Shown here: piece after piece, positions 16,646 through 25,777 of the stretch
Position numbering within the stretch: the stretch's first letter is position 1
Layout of the letters: every line of letters begins with the position of its first letter
NCBI RefSeq assembly: GCF_900119485.1
Contig: NZ_FPJZ01000005.1
Location: 34,890-98,889, forward strand
Direction: 5' to 3'
DNA from: Thermoactinomyces sp. DSM 45891
GTDB lineage: Bacteria; Bacillota; Bacilli; Thermoactinomycetales; Thermoactinomycetaceae
Length of the DNA stretch: 64,000 nucleotides
Made by a program: the position numbers and the translations under genes
The notes under the pieces: generated by a model
Databases searched by the model: none
What the model was told of the DNA's origin: nothing
What the model saw: only the letters and a program-made list of their open reading frames with translations

Positions 16646-18101
16646 ATACATCCCCTCCTAATTCGCTCATCAGATGTTCCATTACATCTCCATGAATCTG
16701 AGAGCCACATGTTGGACACTTCTTATTTACTCGAAGTAACCTTACGTATTCCTCGGTTAAATATTTAATCTCTTTTTCTTGGTCTGTGCAATACTTTCGG
16801 CCTTTCATCACTCGTTGATGAAGGTGGACGTATTTTGATTGTTGTTCACGATATAATTCCATTTGTTTTGTATGAGTTTCTAATTTAGGCCATAAAATGC
16901 GATAGACTTGATCAATCGCCTCTGTTTTTGTTAAGATCGCTAATTGCTGTTGTTTTTGAGAGTAAAGAGACTGATAGATTTTCCATCTGTGCTCCAACTG
17001 ATCCCTTTTTTCATTTTCATGAATCATCTGCTGAAAACGCTCTGCGGCTTCTCCAAGCTTCTGATTCCTCTTTAAAACCTGTATCGTTTTCTCATGCTCA
17101 GATTTTACATTCTTATAACGATGATATAGGCGGTAAAGCAGTTTGAATCGAGTAGACAAATCCATAATCTCGGCTAAACGTGCTTCTGCTTCTGGAGATT
17201 TTTCAAGATGGACAAGTTGTTGCTGGCACTGGCGCTTTTCGCTTTGATGATTCTTCCATCTGATTCGTCTTTGTTGTAGTTGTATATGCTGGAAAGCCAT
17301 CATCTCTAACTCTGTTTTTTTTATCTCAGCATGTGGGAGTGGTGATAACGATTCTATTATCCCAGCCCAATACACTTGCTCTTGTTTCGCTTCTGTATAA
17401 AGATGAGCTGTCTTTCGAAGTTGCTGGAGCCTATGTTGCAACTCTTTGATTCTAGCAATCTTCTTCTTGCTTTCGTCTAGTTGGCGACGTAAATCAATTA
17501 AATTCTCATAAGGCTTCAACTGTTCGAGAAGGGATTGCTTGTTTTTCTCTGTCCTTCTTCCCTCCTCTAAAATCGCCTTCCGATCACTGTTTGCCTGCTT
17601 TAAAGCTACATCAATAATTTGCGCACCACTGATAAACCCTAACATTTTTGCTTTCGTACCGGGCGATTCCGAGAGTAAAAAAGGCCCGTCCAATTGACTA
17701 CCAAACTGAAGAAGGATCTCTTGTGCAGCATCTAATTTCACAGGTGTCATTTGATGGATTTCCGTAATTTCATGTGGAACTTCTGAACCAAAACCCTCAA
17801 AAACCAACTCTTGTTCGTCCGGTTTGCGTAAAATATAGCGATTAATCGAACCTGTACTACGTATTCGTTCAATCTCTGTACCGTCATCCATCGTAAGGTT
17901 TACTAGGCACTTAGTGGTTCCTGTGCGAATATAATCAGCCCCACGAGGCACATTAAACAACACCCAACGTAGCGCTCGTAAAATAGCGCTCTTCCCATTA
18001 TCAGATGCACCTACAAATACGTTTAGGCCAGGAGAGAGCTGTACGACCGTATGCTCATGAGATTGAAAATTATGGATCTCTAGCTTCCGAAATTGTTTCA
18101 C
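16626..18101 (-). CDS. N-terminal ATPase half of a split SbcC/Rad50-like protein ending in a zinc hook
   Basis: 491 residues. The N-terminal head has LEIHNFQSHEHTVVQLSPG and Walker A GASDNGKSAIL (Gly31, GKS 36-38), followed by a Q-loop-type segment (QEILLQFGSQLDGPFLLSES) and about 280 residues of coiled coil. It ends with the zinc-hook motif CPTCG at residues 462-466, only 25 residues before the stop. In normal SbcC/Rad50 the hook is mid-protein, so this gene stops just past the apex. The start is GTG with AAGGAG seven bases upstream; it overlaps the nuclease stop (GTGA). Confidence 0.75.
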   Translation of the reverse strand: MKQFRKLEIHNFQSHEHTVVQLSPGLNVFVGASDNGKSAILRALRWVLFNVPRGADYIRTGTTKCLVNLTMDDGTEIERIRSTGSINRYILRKPDEQELVFEGFGSEVPHEITEIHQMTPVKLDAAQEILLQFGSQLDGPFLLSESPGTKAKMLGFISGAQIIDVALKQANSDRKAILEEGRRTEKNKQSLLEQLKPYENLIDLRRQLDESKKKIARIKELQHRLQQLRKTAHLYTEAKQEQVYWAGIIESLSPLPHAEIKKTELEMMAFQHIQLQQRRIRWKNHQSEKRQCQQQLVHLEKSPEAEARLAEIMDLSTRFKLLYRLYHRYKNVKSEHEKTIQVLKRNQKLGEAAERFQQMIHENEKRDQLEHRWKIYQSLYSQKQQQLAILTKTEAIDQVYRILWPKLETHTKQMELYREQQSKYVHLHQRVMKGRKYCTDQEKEIKYLTEEYVRLLRVNKKCPTCGSQIHGDVMEHLMSELGGDVYATTGR

Positions 18102-19087
18102 GCTCCCTCTCCTTCCCGCATCTCTTTTGCTTTGCTAATTCTTCGTAAGGCATCCAGCCTTACTGATTCCTGAATTTCATCGTTATCTGCAATCGTTTCA
18201 ATAATCGTATCTACATTTAGTGTCTTTAGCTCTAACGCAGCATCTACTTGTCTCGTAAACTCCGCCCAGCGCTCTTCCTGATATCTTGCTTTTTCAATGT
18301 GACTCCGGTCTAATATCTCCTCGCCTAATTGTGCAGAAGTGAGTGGAATCACGGTAACATCAATACAATCTGTCAGTGTAAGCAATACCACTTGAGGTGT
18401 TCGCCGCATCTCAGATAAATGATTGTTTACCCGTGCGATCGCCCCTGGGTTTAACACATATCTTCCTTCCCGATGCTGAACCGGAAATCCTGCATGATAA
18501 TGCCCTGTCAAAACAACATCTACATCGCTGTCTAGCTCCCATAATTGCGAAATCAAAGTATGAGCCACACTATCAGGCAACGGGCGATCAACCAACATAC
18601 TATGTACCATATGAATACAAAAATGAGCTTCCATCTCATTCTTGACCGCATAATCAAAGGAAATCTCGCGCTTATCTAAATCATAGTGGAAAGGCTGTCC
18701 ACTTAGTTGTACCACGATGCCATCTTTCTCTAACTTAATACGATTTCCTTCGTGCACGAGTTGCAAGGTACCAAATGCATCCAACAGTCCTAACATCGTA
18801 CGTGGGAGCGTAATCGGGTTATGGGCATATACATCGTGATTCCCTGCAATCGCATAGACCGGCACTCCAAAACCACGAAACAAACTAGCAAAATCTCCTA
18901 CTACTGCTGGGGATAGATTCGGATGATCAAATACATCCCCACCATGTAACACATAATCTACTTGATGTATGTTGGCAAGTTCGATGATCTCTTCCATTTT
19001 TCTACGGATCGTGGATGGAAAATCATCCTTTCGACTTCGTGGTGAATTCCCTCGAATGTGGGTATCCGTAAAATAGAGTATCTTCAC
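18098..19087 (-). CDS. SbcD/Mre11-like metallophosphoesterase (DNA repair nuclease)
   Basis: A 329-residue calcineurin-fold nuclease with the Mre11/SbcD motif series: FTDTHIRG, HGGDVFDHPN, AGNHDVYAHN, a central His in HMVHSML, and LTGHYHAGFPV, so all metal ligands appear present. The C-terminal tail of about 100 residues is helical, like the capping and ATPase-binding region of Mre11. It overlaps recX upstream and the split Rad50-like gene downstream by four bases each. The expected role is an Mn-dependent exo/endonuclease working with the downstream ATPase on DNA ends. B. subtilis has none at this position. Confidence 0.8.
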   Translation of the reverse strand: MKILYFTDTHIRGNSPRSRKDDFPSTIRRKMEEIIELANIHQVDYVLHGGDVFDHPNLSPAVVGDFASLFRGFGVPVYAIAGNHDVYAHNPITLPRTMLGLLDAFGTLQLVHEGNRIKLEKDGIVVQLSGQPFHYDLDKREISFDYAVKNEMEAHFCIHMVHSMLVDRPLPDSVAHTLISQLWELDSDVDVVLTGHYHAGFPVQHREGRYVLNPGAIARVNNHLSEMRRTPQVVLLTLTDCIDVTVIPLTSAQLGEEILDRSHIEKARYQEERWAEFTRQVDAALELKTLNVDTIIETIADNDEIQESVRLDALRRISKAKEMREGEGA

Positions 19088-19749
19088 AAACGATCCCCCT
19101 TTTCTTGTCGATGAATGGACCGGAAATGTCTTAAGATTGGGTAGACAATACCTGCAGAAAAACCGCGCCTCATTAGGTATTGTCCTAGTTTCCGTTCTAC
19201 TTTTGGCCAGAGATCGTCTTGGATACGAGAATAGCGCCTCTCGGCAAGGGTCATTGCCAGTTGGCGCTCTTCATCTTGTTCAATGTAGGATAGTGCCTTA
19301 TCAATCCAATGATCCGCCACACCTTTTTGCTTTAATTCTTGACGTAATCGAGTAGACCCCAATCCCTTCAGCCTCTGCCGCTCCTCAACCCACGCCACAG
19401 CATACTGCCCGTCATTGAGATAACCTTGTTGCACCAATTCCTCCGTAACAGCTTGGATATGCTCACGAGAAAATCCTTTTTCTAAGAGATGTTGGTGAAC
19501 TTGGTGAACAGTACGAGGACGAAAGCCTATATATTTAAAAGAGATTTGACGAGCACGATTCTGTTCCTCAGCAAGCAACCAGTGCTGGCAATCAGCTTCA
19601 TCTACATCCATGCCCTTATGTAGTCGGAATTTAATTAACACATCCTCATGGATAGAGAGTGCAAACTCTCCATCCACATAAATGTGATAACGTCTACCCA
19701 ATGCCGATTCCTTTTCGATTCGGGTGATATTCGAACCCACTTTCTTCAC
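19084..19749 (-). CDS. recX: Regulatory protein RecX
   Basis: A 221-residue RecA-filament modulator built of three-helix repeats. Family features include IEKESALGRRYHIYVDGEF at the N-terminus, ISFKYIGFRPRTVHQVHQHL, the QQGYLNDGQYAVAWVEERQ repeat and a C-terminal RRGFSAGIVYPIL. It begins eight bases after the recA stop, so it is probably co-transcribed and SOS-induced with recA. It overlaps the nuclease gene by four bases, extending the operon into the Mre11-Rad50-like module. Confidence 0.9.
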   Translation of the reverse strand: MKKVGSNITRIEKESALGRRYHIYVDGEFALSIHEDVLIKFRLHKGMDVDEADCQHWLLAEEQNRARQISFKYIGFRPRTVHQVHQHLLEKGFSREHIQAVTEELVQQGYLNDGQYAVAWVEERQRLKGLGSTRLRQELKQKGVADHWIDKALSYIEQDEERQLAMTLAERRYSRIQDDLWPKVERKLGQYLMRRGFSAGIVYPILRHFRSIHRQEKGDRL

Positions 19750-19757
19750 CCGCCTTT

Positions 19758-20870
19758 TTAATCTTCTTGGTCAAGACCTGCTGCTAAAGCTGCCGTAATA
19801 ATCGGGTCAGAGTCTGCTTGTTCTTTTGATTTACGACCGCGCTGTGCACTTTTTTCCTCTACTGCCGGAGCTGGTACCTGTGCAAGAGGTAACTCATAAT
19901 GGGTACGAATTCGGTTTTCGATCTCGATAAACAATGCAGGGTTTTCTTTCAAGAATAACTTTGCATTTTCGCGACCTTGGCCCAAACGCTCCCCTTCAAA
20001 GGAGTACCAAGCACCACTCTTATTTACAATATCCAATTCTGTGGCAATATCAAGCGCACTACCTTCACGAGAGATTCCTTCTCCGAACATAATATCTACT
20101 TCAGCCGTTTTAAATGGAGGAGCTACTTTGTTTTTTACCACCTTAATCTTCGTACGATTCCCTACCATGTCCGTACCCTGCTTAATTGTTTCAGCACGAC
20201 GAACTTCAAGACGAACACTTGAGTAAAATTTTAACGCACGGCCACCTGGAGTAACCTCAGGGTTGCCAAACATAACCCCTACTTTTTCACGAATCTGGTT
20301 AATAAAAATCGCGATGGTCTTCGATTTATTAATAGCTCCAGAAAGCTTCCGAAGTGCTTGTGACATCAAACGAGCTTGAAGACCTACATGGGAATCTCCC
20401 ATCTCTCCTTCAATCTCTGCCTTAGGAACCAATGCTGCTACGGAGTCGATTACGATCACATCAACGGCCCCACTACGAACGAGTGCTTCTGCAATTTCCA
20501 AAGCTTGTTCTCCTGTATCCGGTTGAGATAAGAGCATCTCAGAGATGTTTACACCTAACTTTTGAGCATAGGCCGGATCTAGTGCATGTTCCGCGTCAAT
20601 AAATGCAGCTTGTCCACCCATTTTCTGTACTTCTGCAATCGCGTGCAGAGCAACCGTCGTCTTACCTGAAGATTCTGGGCCGTATACCTCAATAATTCTT
20701 CCACGAGGGAATCCACCAATTCCCAGTGCGATGTCTAATGCAAGGGCTCCGGTTGAAGCTGTCTCTACTTGGGAAACTGATTCTTCACCCATGCGCATAA
20801 CGGAACCTTTTCCGAATTGTTTTTCAATTTGTCTAAGTGCGATTTCTAAAGCCTGACGACGATCTGACAA
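19758..20870 (-). CDS. recA: Recombinase RecA
   Basis: A DNA-dependent ATPase for strand exchange and LexA co-protease, 370 residues. Walker A is GPESSGKTT, followed by the MAW and L1/L2 regions (NQIREKVGVMFGNPEVTPGG). TTG 20870 is chosen: AGAGGAG is eight bases upstream and the product begins MSDRRQALEIALRQIEKQFG, like other Bacilli. The GTG at 20879 overlaps the RBS. Preceded by a sigma-A promoter and a LexA box. cinA, normally just upstream, is displaced by two other genes here. Confidence 0.98.
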   Translation of the reverse strand: MSDRRQALEIALRQIEKQFGKGSVMRMGEESVSQVETASTGALALDIALGIGGFPRGRIIEVYGPESSGKTTVALHAIAEVQKMGGQAAFIDAEHALDPAYAQKLGVNISEMLLSQPDTGEQALEIAEALVRSGAVDVIVIDSVAALVPKAEIEGEMGDSHVGLQARLMSQALRKLSGAINKSKTIAIFINQIREKVGVMFGNPEVTPGGRALKFYSSVRLEVRRAETIKQGTDMVGNRTKIKVVKNKVAPPFKTAEVDIMFGEGISREGSALDIATELDIVNKSGAWYSFEGERLGQGRENAKLFLKENPALFIEIENRIRTHYELPLAQVPAPAVEEKSAQRGRKSKEQADSDPIITAALAAGLDQED

Positions 20871-20906
20871 TGCGCCCACTCCTCTGTCCTTTTATGTACT
20901 AGTATT

Positions 20907-20935
20907 ATCATACCTTGTTTTTCATTTACTGCCAA
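20907..20935 (-). promoter_or_regulatory. Sigma-A promoter of recA
   Basis: Minus-strand TTGGCA (20935-20930), a 17-base spacer and TATGAT (20912-20907). The start codon is about 36 bases beyond the -10. Confidence 0.7.
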
Positions 20936-20945
20936 TACTATTTTA

Positions 20946-20959
20946 CGAACATCCATTCG
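20946..20959. promoter_or_regulatory. LexA (DinR) SOS box in front of recA
   Basis: CGAACATCCATTCG matches the Gram-positive LexA consensus CGAAC-N4-GTTCG at nine of ten positions. It lies ten bases upstream of the recA -35 element and between two divergent genes, so it could also affect the Fe-S assembly gene at 21033. Confidence 0.75.
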
Positions 20960-21032
20960 TTTTTTATTTTCTGTTTGGCTATGGTACATTGAAAGAAGGA
21001 AAGAAATTGAACATCGATGGGAGGCTATTATC

Positions 21033-21347
21033 TTGAATCAAGAAGCAATGAAAGAAGCTATTTTAGATGAATTAGAAAACGTACTTGATCCAGAACTTCA
21101 TATCGACATCGTAAACCTTGGGCTTATCTATAACCTTGAAATCGATGACAAGCAAAAGGCTACCGTCACGATGACACTGACAGCAATGGGGTGCCCTCTC
21201 TCTGCTACTATCCACGGTATGGTCACGGAAGCGGTCATGAGAGTAAACAACGTCCAAGATGTGGAAGTCAACATCATCTATGATCCTCCTTGGGACAAAA
21301 GTCGCATGTCTCGCTATGCCAAGATTGCTCTCGGGATTGCAGACTAG
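21033..21347 (+). CDS. MIP18/DUF59-family metal-sulfur cluster assembly factor (YitW/SufT-like)
   Basis: A 104-residue protein of the DUF59/PaaD-like family, implicated in Fe-S cluster maturation. It has the family pattern LDPELHIDIVNLGLIYNL, the conserved Cys in MTLTAMGCPLSATI, and the C-terminal IIYDPPWDKSRMS. TTG start with GGGAGG eight bases upstream. It is transcribed away from recA and ends at a strong bidirectional hairpin shared with the DEAD-box helicase gene. Usually this gene is elsewhere in Bacilli. Confidence 0.88.
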   Translation: MNQEAMKEAILDELENVLDPELHIDIVNLGLIYNLEIDDKQKATVTMTLTAMGCPLSATIHGMVTEAVMRVNNVQDVEVNIIYDPPWDKSRMSRYAKIALGIAD

Positions 21348-21382
21348 GCATTACCATTCATCAAAAATTCCATATTACATAT

Positions 21383-21418
21383 AAAAAAGGAACCATCCAA
21401 CAAGATGGTTCCTTTTTT
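21383..21418. terminator. Strong bidirectional terminator
   Basis: A perfect 15-bp stem (21383-21397 with 21404-21418) and six-base loop, bounded by A6/T6, between convergent genes. Confidence 0.92.
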
Positions 21419-21427
21419 ATGGTTACC

Positions 21428-23047
21428 TTACCCTCTAGGTCGGACTGTACGCTCAGAAGGAGGAGTGCTCGTACGCGGACGTGCAGGTTCCATGTTCACA
21501 CGTGCACCGTTGATTTTAGACTGACGAAGTGCTTCATAGACGAATGGAGCTACATCTTCTGGCACTTCTACAAAGGAGAAGCGGTCATAGATATTAATTC
21601 GTCCAACCTGGCGCAAAGCAATTCCTGCATGATCCGCAATGGCTTGTGCCAACTCTTGTGGACGCATATTTACATTACGCCCCACATTGATAAAGAAGCG
21701 AACCATACCTGGCGAAGCACCTGTTTCTCCAAAATTATACCCTGCATCAGGGCCTTTGGAGAAACGCTCTGAGAAGGACAGGTAAAGCGCTGCGGCCGCT
21801 ACCTTCTCAGTGGAGTATTTCTCACTCAATTGTCCTAACATCTCTTCGAACAGGCTAAGATCCGTCTCAGCTTGGATTACTTCCCCTATTTGAGTCATCC
21901 AAGTCTGCTGTTGTTTCGTAGCAATTTCTTCTAGAGTAGGGAGTTCTTTTGATTTCAAACGGTTACCCGTTTCCTCTTCAATCGTGCGCAATTGCTTCAT
22001 CTCACGTGGAGTTACGAGAGTTAACGCAACACCCGCACGACCTGCACGACCTGTACGACCAATACGGTGCACATAGCTCTCTACATCTTGGGGAATATCA
22101 AAGTTAATTACATGCGTTACACTTCCAACATCAATACCCCGTGCCGCTACATCAGTAGCTACAAGCAATTCAATCTCACTATTACGGAAAGCGCTCATCA
22201 CGCGATCCCGTTGATATTGTTGGAGATCTCCATGTAGTCCTCCAGATAGATAGCCACGTGCCTGAAGTGCTTCTGCTAACTCATCTACACCTTTTTTCGT
22301 TCGACAGAAGACAATTCCTAAATTAACTTCCTCACTATCTAGAATTCGGCAAAGCGCATCTATTTTATGATTCTCAAGTACCCGGTAGTATACTTGCTTA
22401 ATCATAGGTACACTCACATCGCCCCGATTAATCGTAATATACCGTGGTTTGCGCATATACTTATTCGCTAATTGGCGAATAGCAGGAGGCATAGTAGCTG
22501 AGAAAAGAAGAAGCTGGCGGTCTGTCGGTACAAAACGTAATACCGATTCGATGTCCTCAATGAAACCCATATCTAGCATCTCATCTGCTTCATCTAAAAC
22601 AATTACCTCAATTGCATCCACCTTTAGTGTCCCACGACGCAAATGATCTAGTAGCCTTCCCGGAGTACCAATAACAACATGGACTCCCTGCTCCAATGCC
22701 TTTACTTGTCGTCCGATAGATTGTCCACCATAGATTGGAAGTGTTTTAATCCGACCTGGCCGACCGATACGCCGTAATTCTTCAGACACCTGAATCGCTA
22801 GTTCACGAGTAGGGGTAAGGATAATGCTCTGCACTTGGTTCACTTTGGTTTGAATACGATCTAATATCGGAATTCCAAAAGCCGCAGTCTTACCTGTTCC
22901 TGTCTGTGCCTGCCCAATCACATCTTCCCCGCGTAATACAGCGGGAATACACTCGATCTGAATCGGAGAAGGCTCTTCAAAGCCAATATCGTAAATTCCT
23001 TTTAAAATATCAGGTTGTAGTCCAAATTCATCAAAACTCTTCGTCAT
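21428..23047 (-). CDS. DEAD-box ATP-dependent RNA helicase with DbpA/CshA-type RNA-binding domain
   Basis: 539 residues. The Q motif region IYDIGFEEPSPIQIECIPAV, motif I GQAQTGTGKTAAF, PTRELAIQ, VLDEADEMLDMG, SAT and the motif VI HRIGRTGRAGRAG are all present. Residues about 440-515 form the small RRM-like domain of DeaD/DbpA/CshA proteins (MVRFFINVGRNVNMRPQELA), followed by a short Pro/Arg tail. Likely roles are ribosome assembly and mRNA decay in the degradosome with RNase Y/RNase J. It lies nine bases after cinA on the same strand. CshA is the likeliest orthologue, but CsdA/DeaD cannot be excluded. Confidence 0.9.
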   Translation of the reverse strand: MTKSFDEFGLQPDILKGIYDIGFEEPSPIQIECIPAVLRGEDVIGQAQTGTGKTAAFGIPILDRIQTKVNQVQSIILTPTRELAIQVSEELRRIGRPGRIKTLPIYGGQSIGRQVKALEQGVHVVIGTPGRLLDHLRRGTLKVDAIEVIVLDEADEMLDMGFIEDIESVLRFVPTDRQLLLFSATMPPAIRQLANKYMRKPRYITINRGDVSVPMIKQVYYRVLENHKIDALCRILDSEEVNLGIVFCRTKKGVDELAEALQARGYLSGGLHGDLQQYQRDRVMSAFRNSEIELLVATDVAARGIDVGSVTHVINFDIPQDVESYVHRIGRTGRAGRAGVALTLVTPREMKQLRTIEEETGNRLKSKELPTLEEIATKQQQTWMTQIGEVIQAETDLSLFEEMLGQLSEKYSTEKVAAAALYLSFSERFSKGPDAGYNFGETGASPGMVRFFINVGRNVNMRPQELAQAIADHAGIALRQVGRINIYDRFSFVEVPEDVAPFVYEALRQSKINGARVNMEPARPRTSTPPSERTVRPRG

Positions 23048-23056
23048 GTTGTAAAA

Positions 23057-24298
23057 TCACCCTTTTTTTAATCTCTGCCATAGATGGAATAGAGCATATT
23101 TTGCTGCTAATAACTGAACTCGTTTACGTTGCCCTCTAATCATATGACGATAGACCTCTGTATTGCCATTTTTCGCGGCAATCGCGATCCAGACCTCCCC
23201 AACAGGTTTTCCTTCCGAAGGTGTTGGCCCCGCAAGCCCTGTTACACTGATGGCAAAATCACTTTGGAATTGAGCTCTTGTATGCTCTACCATCTCAGTC
23301 GCCGCTTCTCCGCTAATCGCACCATATTTTTGAAGTGTATCTGCTGAAACGTTCGTCATACGTTCTTTGATTTCATTGGTATACGTAACGATACCACCCA
23401 ACACAGCTTGACTCGCGCCAGGCACGGTGGTTAGTAGATACGTAAGGAAGCCACCCGTACAACTCTCTGCCATCGCTACAGTCTGCTTCCGATCCTGCAT
23501 AATAGATAAAACAACTTCTTCTAAAGTCTCTTTTTTCTCACTAAAACAAAACTCCCCTACACGATGAAGGATTTCCTGTCTGATCAGTTCAATTTTTGCC
23601 TTAGCCTCACTCGCTGACGCAGCCTCCACTGTAATTCGCAAAACAACTCCCGCTTCTTCAGCATATGTTGCAATAGTTGGAGATGTTTCTGATTGGATCA
23701 AATCCTTCAATCGATCTTCTAATAAAGATTCTCCAATTCCAAAAAAAGAAAGAGGATGAGATACAATTACCCTTCGACTAGGGATGAGAGAAAGAATAAA
23801 TTCACGAATCTGTCCTTCAAACATGGGGAGCATTTCACCGGGAGGACCTGGCAAAAGGATATATGTAATCCCTTCTGCAGTAACAGCTAGACCGGGAGCA
23901 GTACCTCTGGAGTTTAAAAACACAGTCCCATTCGGAAATGCATATGTTTGTTTCAAGTTGTTCTCTGTCATTGGGATAGAACGTCCAGCAAAGGCGGATT
24001 GCAATGCTTCAAAAGCCGCTGGATCTTGAATCAATTCAACACCCAAGAACTCAGCCAATGTTTCTTTTGTCAAATCGTCTAACGTTGGACCGAGTCCACC
24101 GCAAACGATTACTAACTCAGAACGAGCCTTAGCGAGCTGAAATGTTTGGTAAAGTCGATCACGATCATCATCTACAGAAGTATGGAAATAAACCGGTATC
24201 CCCAATACGGCACATTCCTGTGATAGAAAGCTAGAGTGAGTGTCTAAGGTATAACCCATTAACAATTCTGTTCCAACGGTAATAACTTCCGCCTTCAT
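23057..24298 (-). CDS. cinA: CinA family protein (MoCF-like domain plus NMN deamidase domain)
   Basis: 413 residues: an N-terminal MoCF/COG1058 domain (residues 1-170, with VGTELLMGYTLDTH and CGGLGPTLDDLT) and a C-terminal PncC-type nicotinamide-nucleotide amidase domain (about 255-405, with MAESCTGGFLTYLLTTVPGA and VTGLAGPTP). The B. subtilis homologue is competence-induced; the family works in pyridine-nucleotide salvage. It follows pgsA by 15 bases, as in B. subtilis, but recA does not directly follow. Confidence 0.94.
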   Translation of the reverse strand: MKAEVITVGTELLMGYTLDTHSSFLSQECAVLGIPVYFHTSVDDDRDRLYQTFQLAKARSELVIVCGGLGPTLDDLTKETLAEFLGVELIQDPAAFEALQSAFAGRSIPMTENNLKQTYAFPNGTVFLNSRGTAPGLAVTAEGITYILLPGPPGEMLPMFEGQIREFILSLIPSRRVIVSHPLSFFGIGESLLEDRLKDLIQSETSPTIATYAEEAGVVLRITVEAASASEAKAKIELIRQEILHRVGEFCFSEKKETLEEVVLSIMQDRKQTVAMAESCTGGFLTYLLTTVPGASQAVLGGIVTYTNEIKERMTNVSADTLQKYGAISGEAATEMVEHTRAQFQSDFAISVTGLAGPTPSEGKPVGEVWIAIAAKNGNTEVYRHMIRGQRKRVQLLAAKYALFHLWQRLKKG

Positions 24299-24313
24299 AA
24301 GTGAGTCTCCTCT

Positions 24314-24907
24314 TTACTGTTTCGGGTTCGAAGTAGTAAGTGAAACAAATTTCCTATTTTTATAGAAATAATCGACGCCTGATACAACCGTAATGATCAC
24401 TGCTAGCCATTTCGCTAAAAAGGCAAACGGAATCGCATATTGAGCAAACGGAACATTATTCAGCATTAGTGCCACGATTGCTACGATCTGAATGATCGTT
24501 TTCGCTTTCCCTAATGCACTAGCAGCGATAACCTTCCCTTCCACTGCTCCAATCAAACGCAATCCTGTAACAGCAAACTCTCGACTAATAATGACGATAG
24601 CCATCCATGCCTCTAAACGATTCATCTCTACAAGTGAAATGAGTGCGGCTGTAATTAATAGTTTATCTGCTAGAGGATCAAGAAACTTCCCGAGATTGGT
24701 TACTATTTTATTCTTTCGAGCTATATATCCATCCAAACCGTCTGTAACAGCCGCTAGAACAAATACCAATGTCGCAATCAATTCACTCACTGTTATCGTG
24801 ACTTGACCAAAGTGTATCGATCCAAGATCAAAACGAACAAGTAAAAAGATCATGACCACGGGAACAAGAAAAATACGTGCCATTGTTATCTTGTTGGCTA
24901 CGTTCAC
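24314..24907 (-). CDS. pgsA: CDP-diacylglycerol--glycerol-3-phosphate 3-phosphatidyltransferase
   Basis: An essential membrane enzyme making phosphatidylglycerol phosphate. The 197-residue protein has about four to five membrane spans and the CDP-alcohol phosphotransferase signature DG-x2-AR-x8-G-x3-D-x3-D, seen as DGLDGYIARKNKIVTNLG and FLDPLADK near residue 60. The start is GTG with CAGGAGG nine bases upstream. It is the first gene of pgsA-cinA-helicase on this strand. The 240 bases upstream hold only a weak 5-bp hairpin. Confidence 0.95.
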   Translation of the reverse strand: MNVANKITMARIFLVPVVMIFLLVRFDLGSIHFGQVTITVSELIATLVFVLAAVTDGLDGYIARKNKIVTNLGKFLDPLADKLLITAALISLVEMNRLEAWMAIVIISREFAVTGLRLIGAVEGKVIAASALGKAKTIIQIVAIVALMLNNVPFAQYAIPFAFLAKWLAVIITVVSGVDYFYKNRKFVSLTTSNPKQ

Positions 24908-25148
24908 TGTGATCTACCTCCTGGACAATCCATTGATTTGGTTCTTGGAGGAAATCCTCTCAATGATCCCTTGTGTGGGAGAAGAAACGAACAGGATTGC
25001 GACTGAATGATACGCAGGTATATATTTCATGTGTGATCAATTCTTCCAAATATGTAGTAGATAGCAGATAATCCTTCCGTAAGTATAAACTATGCAAAAG
25101 TAAGGTGTCAAAAGCTTACCCACAAAAAGCTCTTCTCTTTACGAATCT

Positions 25149-25712
25149 TTATTCAACTAAGAAAAATCGATATGATTGAGCATTTTTTGTATGAGATGTA
25201 TCAATTTGAATCCCATTTACTCTTAATTGAACTTGATCAGGTTTCTCTAAAAATACATACAATTCTATTTTATCTTCTATTTTTTCTACATTGTTTACCG
25301 AAAGCTTCCCTTCTTTTAACAATCTACCTTTCGATGAATCTCGATACACCTTAAAAGAAGCACTACTCTTGGTTGAAAGGGAAACCTCAACTTTGCCCAC
25401 ATTACCTAAGCGATATTGCTCAACAGAGTCTTTCCCTCCCGACTGAGGCTGCAATTCTATTTTCGGTCTACCCGGATTACCTTTGCCTGATTCCGTTTCA
25501 GTATGGACAGGGGGAGACTTAGCTTCTCGATTAAATGCACTTCCTTTGAAGGCATAAAAGCCAACTGGTATAGCTAAAGCCACCAGCACTACACCAAACC
25601 ATGCGAACCAAGGAACTGATCCCTTTTGTATCTTTCGAGCATGTTTTTTTCTTCTACTTACGAACTGACTAGGTGTTTTCTGTGATAGTGATTGCTGCTC
25701 CATATCTACCAT
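25149..25712 (-). CDS. Membrane-anchored RodZ C-terminal-like protein lacking the HTH
   Basis: 187 residues: a basic cytoplasmic N-terminus (RRKKHARKIQKG), one membrane span (residues about 34-55, WFAWFGVVLVALAIPVGFYA), a linker rich in Pro, Gly and charged residues, and a roughly 85-residue beta-rich extracytoplasmic domain (VGKVEVSLSTKSSASFKVY). The latter resembles the DUF4115 domain that ends RodZ proteins. It has no cytoskeleton-binding HTH. It lies downstream of rodZ but is separated by a terminator. Function unknown; a partner or decoy of the RodZ elongasome is a guess. Confidence 0.55.
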   Translation of the reverse strand: MVDMEQQSLSQKTPSQFVSRRKKHARKIQKGSVPWFAWFGVVLVALAIPVGFYAFKGSAFNREAKSPPVHTETESGKGNPGRPKIELQPQSGGKDSVEQYRLGNVGKVEVSLSTKSSASFKVYRDSSKGRLLKEGKLSVNNVEKIEDKIELYVFLEKPDQVQLRVNGIQIDTSHTKNAQSYRFFLVE

Positions 25713-25777
25713 AGCTGCAAAGATATCCTCCCATCGCTCTCCATTTTGATGTCAGTATATCCTAGGAAAAACAAAAG

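Noticed and set aside
25090..25135. Weak hairpin AGCTT/AAGCT downstream of the RodZ-C-like gene
   Set aside because: Only a 5-bp stem with poor T-run; not enough to call a terminator.
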